DNA of 7,159 nt from Acidobacteriaceae bacterium. GTDB lineage: Bacteria; Acidobacteriota; Terriglobia; Terriglobales; Acidobacteriaceae. The stretch lies in contig PMWR01000623.1 in NCBI GenBank assembly GCA_003166055.1, forward strand, positions 1 to 7,159, given 5' to 3'. Numbering within the stretch: the first letter of the stretch is position 1; each line of letters starts with the position of its first letter. The position numbers and the translations under genes are program-made. Below are positions 6,067 to 7,159 of this stretch, piece after piece. A model generated the notes under the pieces. It made no database searches. It was not told the origin of the DNA and saw only the letters and a list, made by a program, of their open reading frames with translations.

Positions 6067-6810
6067 TCAAGATACTGAATCGTTCGCTGGCGCGTTGGCC
6101 TTCTCTCGCCAGGCGTCGCCATGATCATATTCGGCCAAGCGCTCCAGGACTTGGTCGAGACCGTAACGGACATGCGCGCGCATGGCCTTATCGGCCGCGT
6201 CCCGATCACCGCTGGACAACGCCTCGGCCAGCGTCGAATGGAATTGTTCCGGCTGCGTGTGCCTATGCGCTGCCGTATCGTAGAGCCAATTGAAAATGAG
6301 CACTTGCTCCTTTTCAATTGCACGGCATAAGCCGGGGCAACGAGTCATCGCAGCAATTCGCATATGAAACTGCATGTGATAAGTGTGCACGGAGAAAACA
6401 AACCGCGAGTCTCCTAGCTCCAGCGCACATAACTTATTCAACTCGTCCAAATGCAGCGCGCTCGTGCGTAACTGCCTCTTTTCTTCCTCAGTTATATGTT
6501 CGGCACACAGTCGCGCCGCCTGCGATTCCAGCGCTTCACGAATCACGTTGCTATCGCGGATATCCTGCTCTGTCGGTATCCTGACGCGCGTTCCAATGCG
6601 CGGGCGGCTTTCTACCAATCCTTCAGTCTCCAGCCGCCCCAGCGCCTCGGTAATCGGCAGAAAGCTCATATTGAGCCGGTCGGCCAGCTTTCTGCGCGAG
6701 AGTATGTCTCCAATCGAAAGATCTCCGCTGAGTATTTCGTCTCGGATCTGCCGATAGGCCCGGCTGGACAGTGATTCCTCTCCAGCCTTTCGCCGGCTTG
6801 ATGCTCGCAT
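6067..6810 (-). CDS. GntR-family transcriptional regulator with FCD ligand-binding domain
   Basis: The preferred product has 247 residues. A winged helix-turn-helix spans about residues 12-80, with the LADRLNMSFLPITEALGRLETEGLVESRP block followed by the wing (RIGTRVRI). An all-helical FCD domain covers about 85-230 and would bind a small carboxylate, often with a metal. Likely metal ligands are H149 (QFH), H191 (EQFH) and H213 (RAHV). The aspartate usually found four residues before the first of these is His here (H145). The recognition helix reads SFLPITEAL, where most FadR-type members have SRTPVREAL, so the DNA target probably differs. The ATG at 6810 is chosen because GAGG lies 6 bases ahead of it. 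An ATG at 6945 would add 45 residues with no domain features and would overlap the candidate operator. The gene is divergent from the short-chain dehydrogenase gene at 7032, its likely target. Confidence 0.88.
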   Translation of the reverse strand: MRASSRRKAGEESLSSRAYRQIRDEILSGDLSIGDILSRRKLADRLNMSFLPITEALGRLETEGLVESRPRIGTRVRIPTEQDIRDSNVIREALESQAARLCAEHITEEEKRQLRTSALHLDELNKLCALELGDSRFVFSVHTYHMQFHMRIAAMTRCPGLCRAIEKEQVLIFNWLYDTAAHRHTQPEQFHSTLAEALSSGDRDAADKAMRAHVRYGLDQVLERLAEYDHGDAWREKANAPANDSVS

Positions 6811-6816
6811 GTTCAA

Positions 6817-6820
6817 CCTC
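6817..6820 (-). promoter_or_regulatory. Ribosome binding site supporting the shorter GntR start
   Basis: On the minus strand GAGG (within TTGAGGTTGAAC) lies 6 bases before the ATG at 6810. The competing ATG at 6945 has only a weak GGTG in front. The shorter form also matches the usual 220-250 residue length of FCD regulators. Confidence 0.5.
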
Positions 6821-6934
6821 AATCTGGCTTGGCTGATTACGACTTGATCCGAAGCTCCCGGACGGCTCAATTCCAACCGCAATGCCACGCCCGGTTCATA
6901 AGGATTTCGGATCCCGTCTATTTCTCTTAATAAC

Positions 6935-6946
6935 TGATATATCATA
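6935..6946 (-). promoter_or_regulatory. Candidate GntR/FCD operator between the regulator and the divergent SDR gene
   Basis: On the minus strand this reads TATGATATATCA, identical to the copy at 5902-5913, with the perfect palindrome TGATATATCA at 6935-6944. It lies 125 bp before the preferred regulator start and 86 bp before the dehydrogenase start. It overlaps AT-rich sequences that could serve as -10 boxes in both directions (CATAAT on plus at 6943-6948, TATGAT on minus). Repression of both genes from this site is plausible; binding is inferred from position and symmetry only. Confidence 0.5.
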
Positions 6947-7031
6947 ATTCACCGAGGTACCGCGTTGTTGCCGAAGAAGCTGCTGCCTATCTGCGTTGCC
7001 GGCGATGGTCCGAACCCGAAGGAGAGAGAAG

Positions 7032-7159
7032 ATGGATTTGAGAGGAAAAGTGTGTTTGGTTACCGGCGGAACCAGCGGCATCGGCGCCGCCGCCGCTCTC
7101 GATTTCATTTCGCGGGGGGGCATGTAGCAGTGGTGAGTCGAACTTTGCACCAGATGAGC
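7032..7159 (+). CDS. Short-chain dehydrogenase/reductase (SDR), N-terminus only, apparent frameshift
   Basis: The ATG at 7032 follows GGAG (7021-7024) at 7 bases. The first residues, MDLRGKVCLVTGGTSGIG, contain the SDR cofactor motif TGxxxGIG (T11 to G18) at the normal place, which binds NAD(H) or NADP(H). The frame continues to residue 29 (...DFISRG), then meets TAG at 7125. From 7121 another frame reads HVAVVSRTLHQMS, exactly what should follow in an SDR (the second beta strand). The switch happens at a run of seven G (7114-7120); eight G would restore one frame with the usual spacing. The break is only about 40 bases from the window end, so a sequencing or assembly error is as likely as a real mutation. 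Most of the gene lies outside the window, so the substrate is unknown. It is divergent from the GntR/FCD regulator. Confidence 0.72.

Overview
The window looks like chromosomal DNA of a member of the Acidobacteriota (Terriglobia-like). This is inferred by eye from the GC-rich third codon positions, the pairing of secreted peptidases, the small DUF4870-type membrane protein, and intergenic hairpins carrying GGGGCAC/GTGCCCC motifs. No phylogenetic marker is present, so the assignment is tentative.

Layout. Positions 1-36 hold a strong hairpin with a T-rich tail, probably the terminator of a gene lying before the window. On the minus strand follow a 45-codon gene for a secreted, histidine-rich mini-protein (85-222) and a DUF4870/Tic20-like three-helix membrane protein (443-802, GTG start, very good ribosome binding site). 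A gene-free stretch (803-1226) separates these from three plus-strand genes: a 77-residue protein of unknown function (1227-1460), a secreted M19 membrane dipeptidase (1560-2882) and a secreted S10 serine carboxypeptidase-like enzyme (2960-4627). The last two both carry signal peptides and intact catalytic residues, and they probably work together in degrading peptides outside the cytoplasm.

The peptidases converge on a minus-strand HAD-superfamily hydrolase (4832-5578, TTG start). The approximately 200 bp between them is packed with hairpins, one of them a 20-bp perfect stem. A further gene-poor stretch (5579-6066) leads to a minus-strand GntR-family regulator with an FCD ligand-binding domain (6067-6810). 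It is divergent from the start of a short-chain dehydrogenase/reductase gene (7032 to the window end), which carries an apparent one-base frameshift in a run of seven G.

The most interesting points are: the 12-bp near-palindrome TATGATATATCA, present exactly once on each side of the GntR/FCD gene and therefore a candidate operator for a regulator whose recognition helix and metal site both deviate from the family norm; the tiny His-rich exported peptide, which a gene finder with an ordinary length cutoff would miss; and the hairpin cluster between the convergent genes. I did not find convincing evidence of a complete new system such as a defence island, CRISPR array or biosynthetic cluster.
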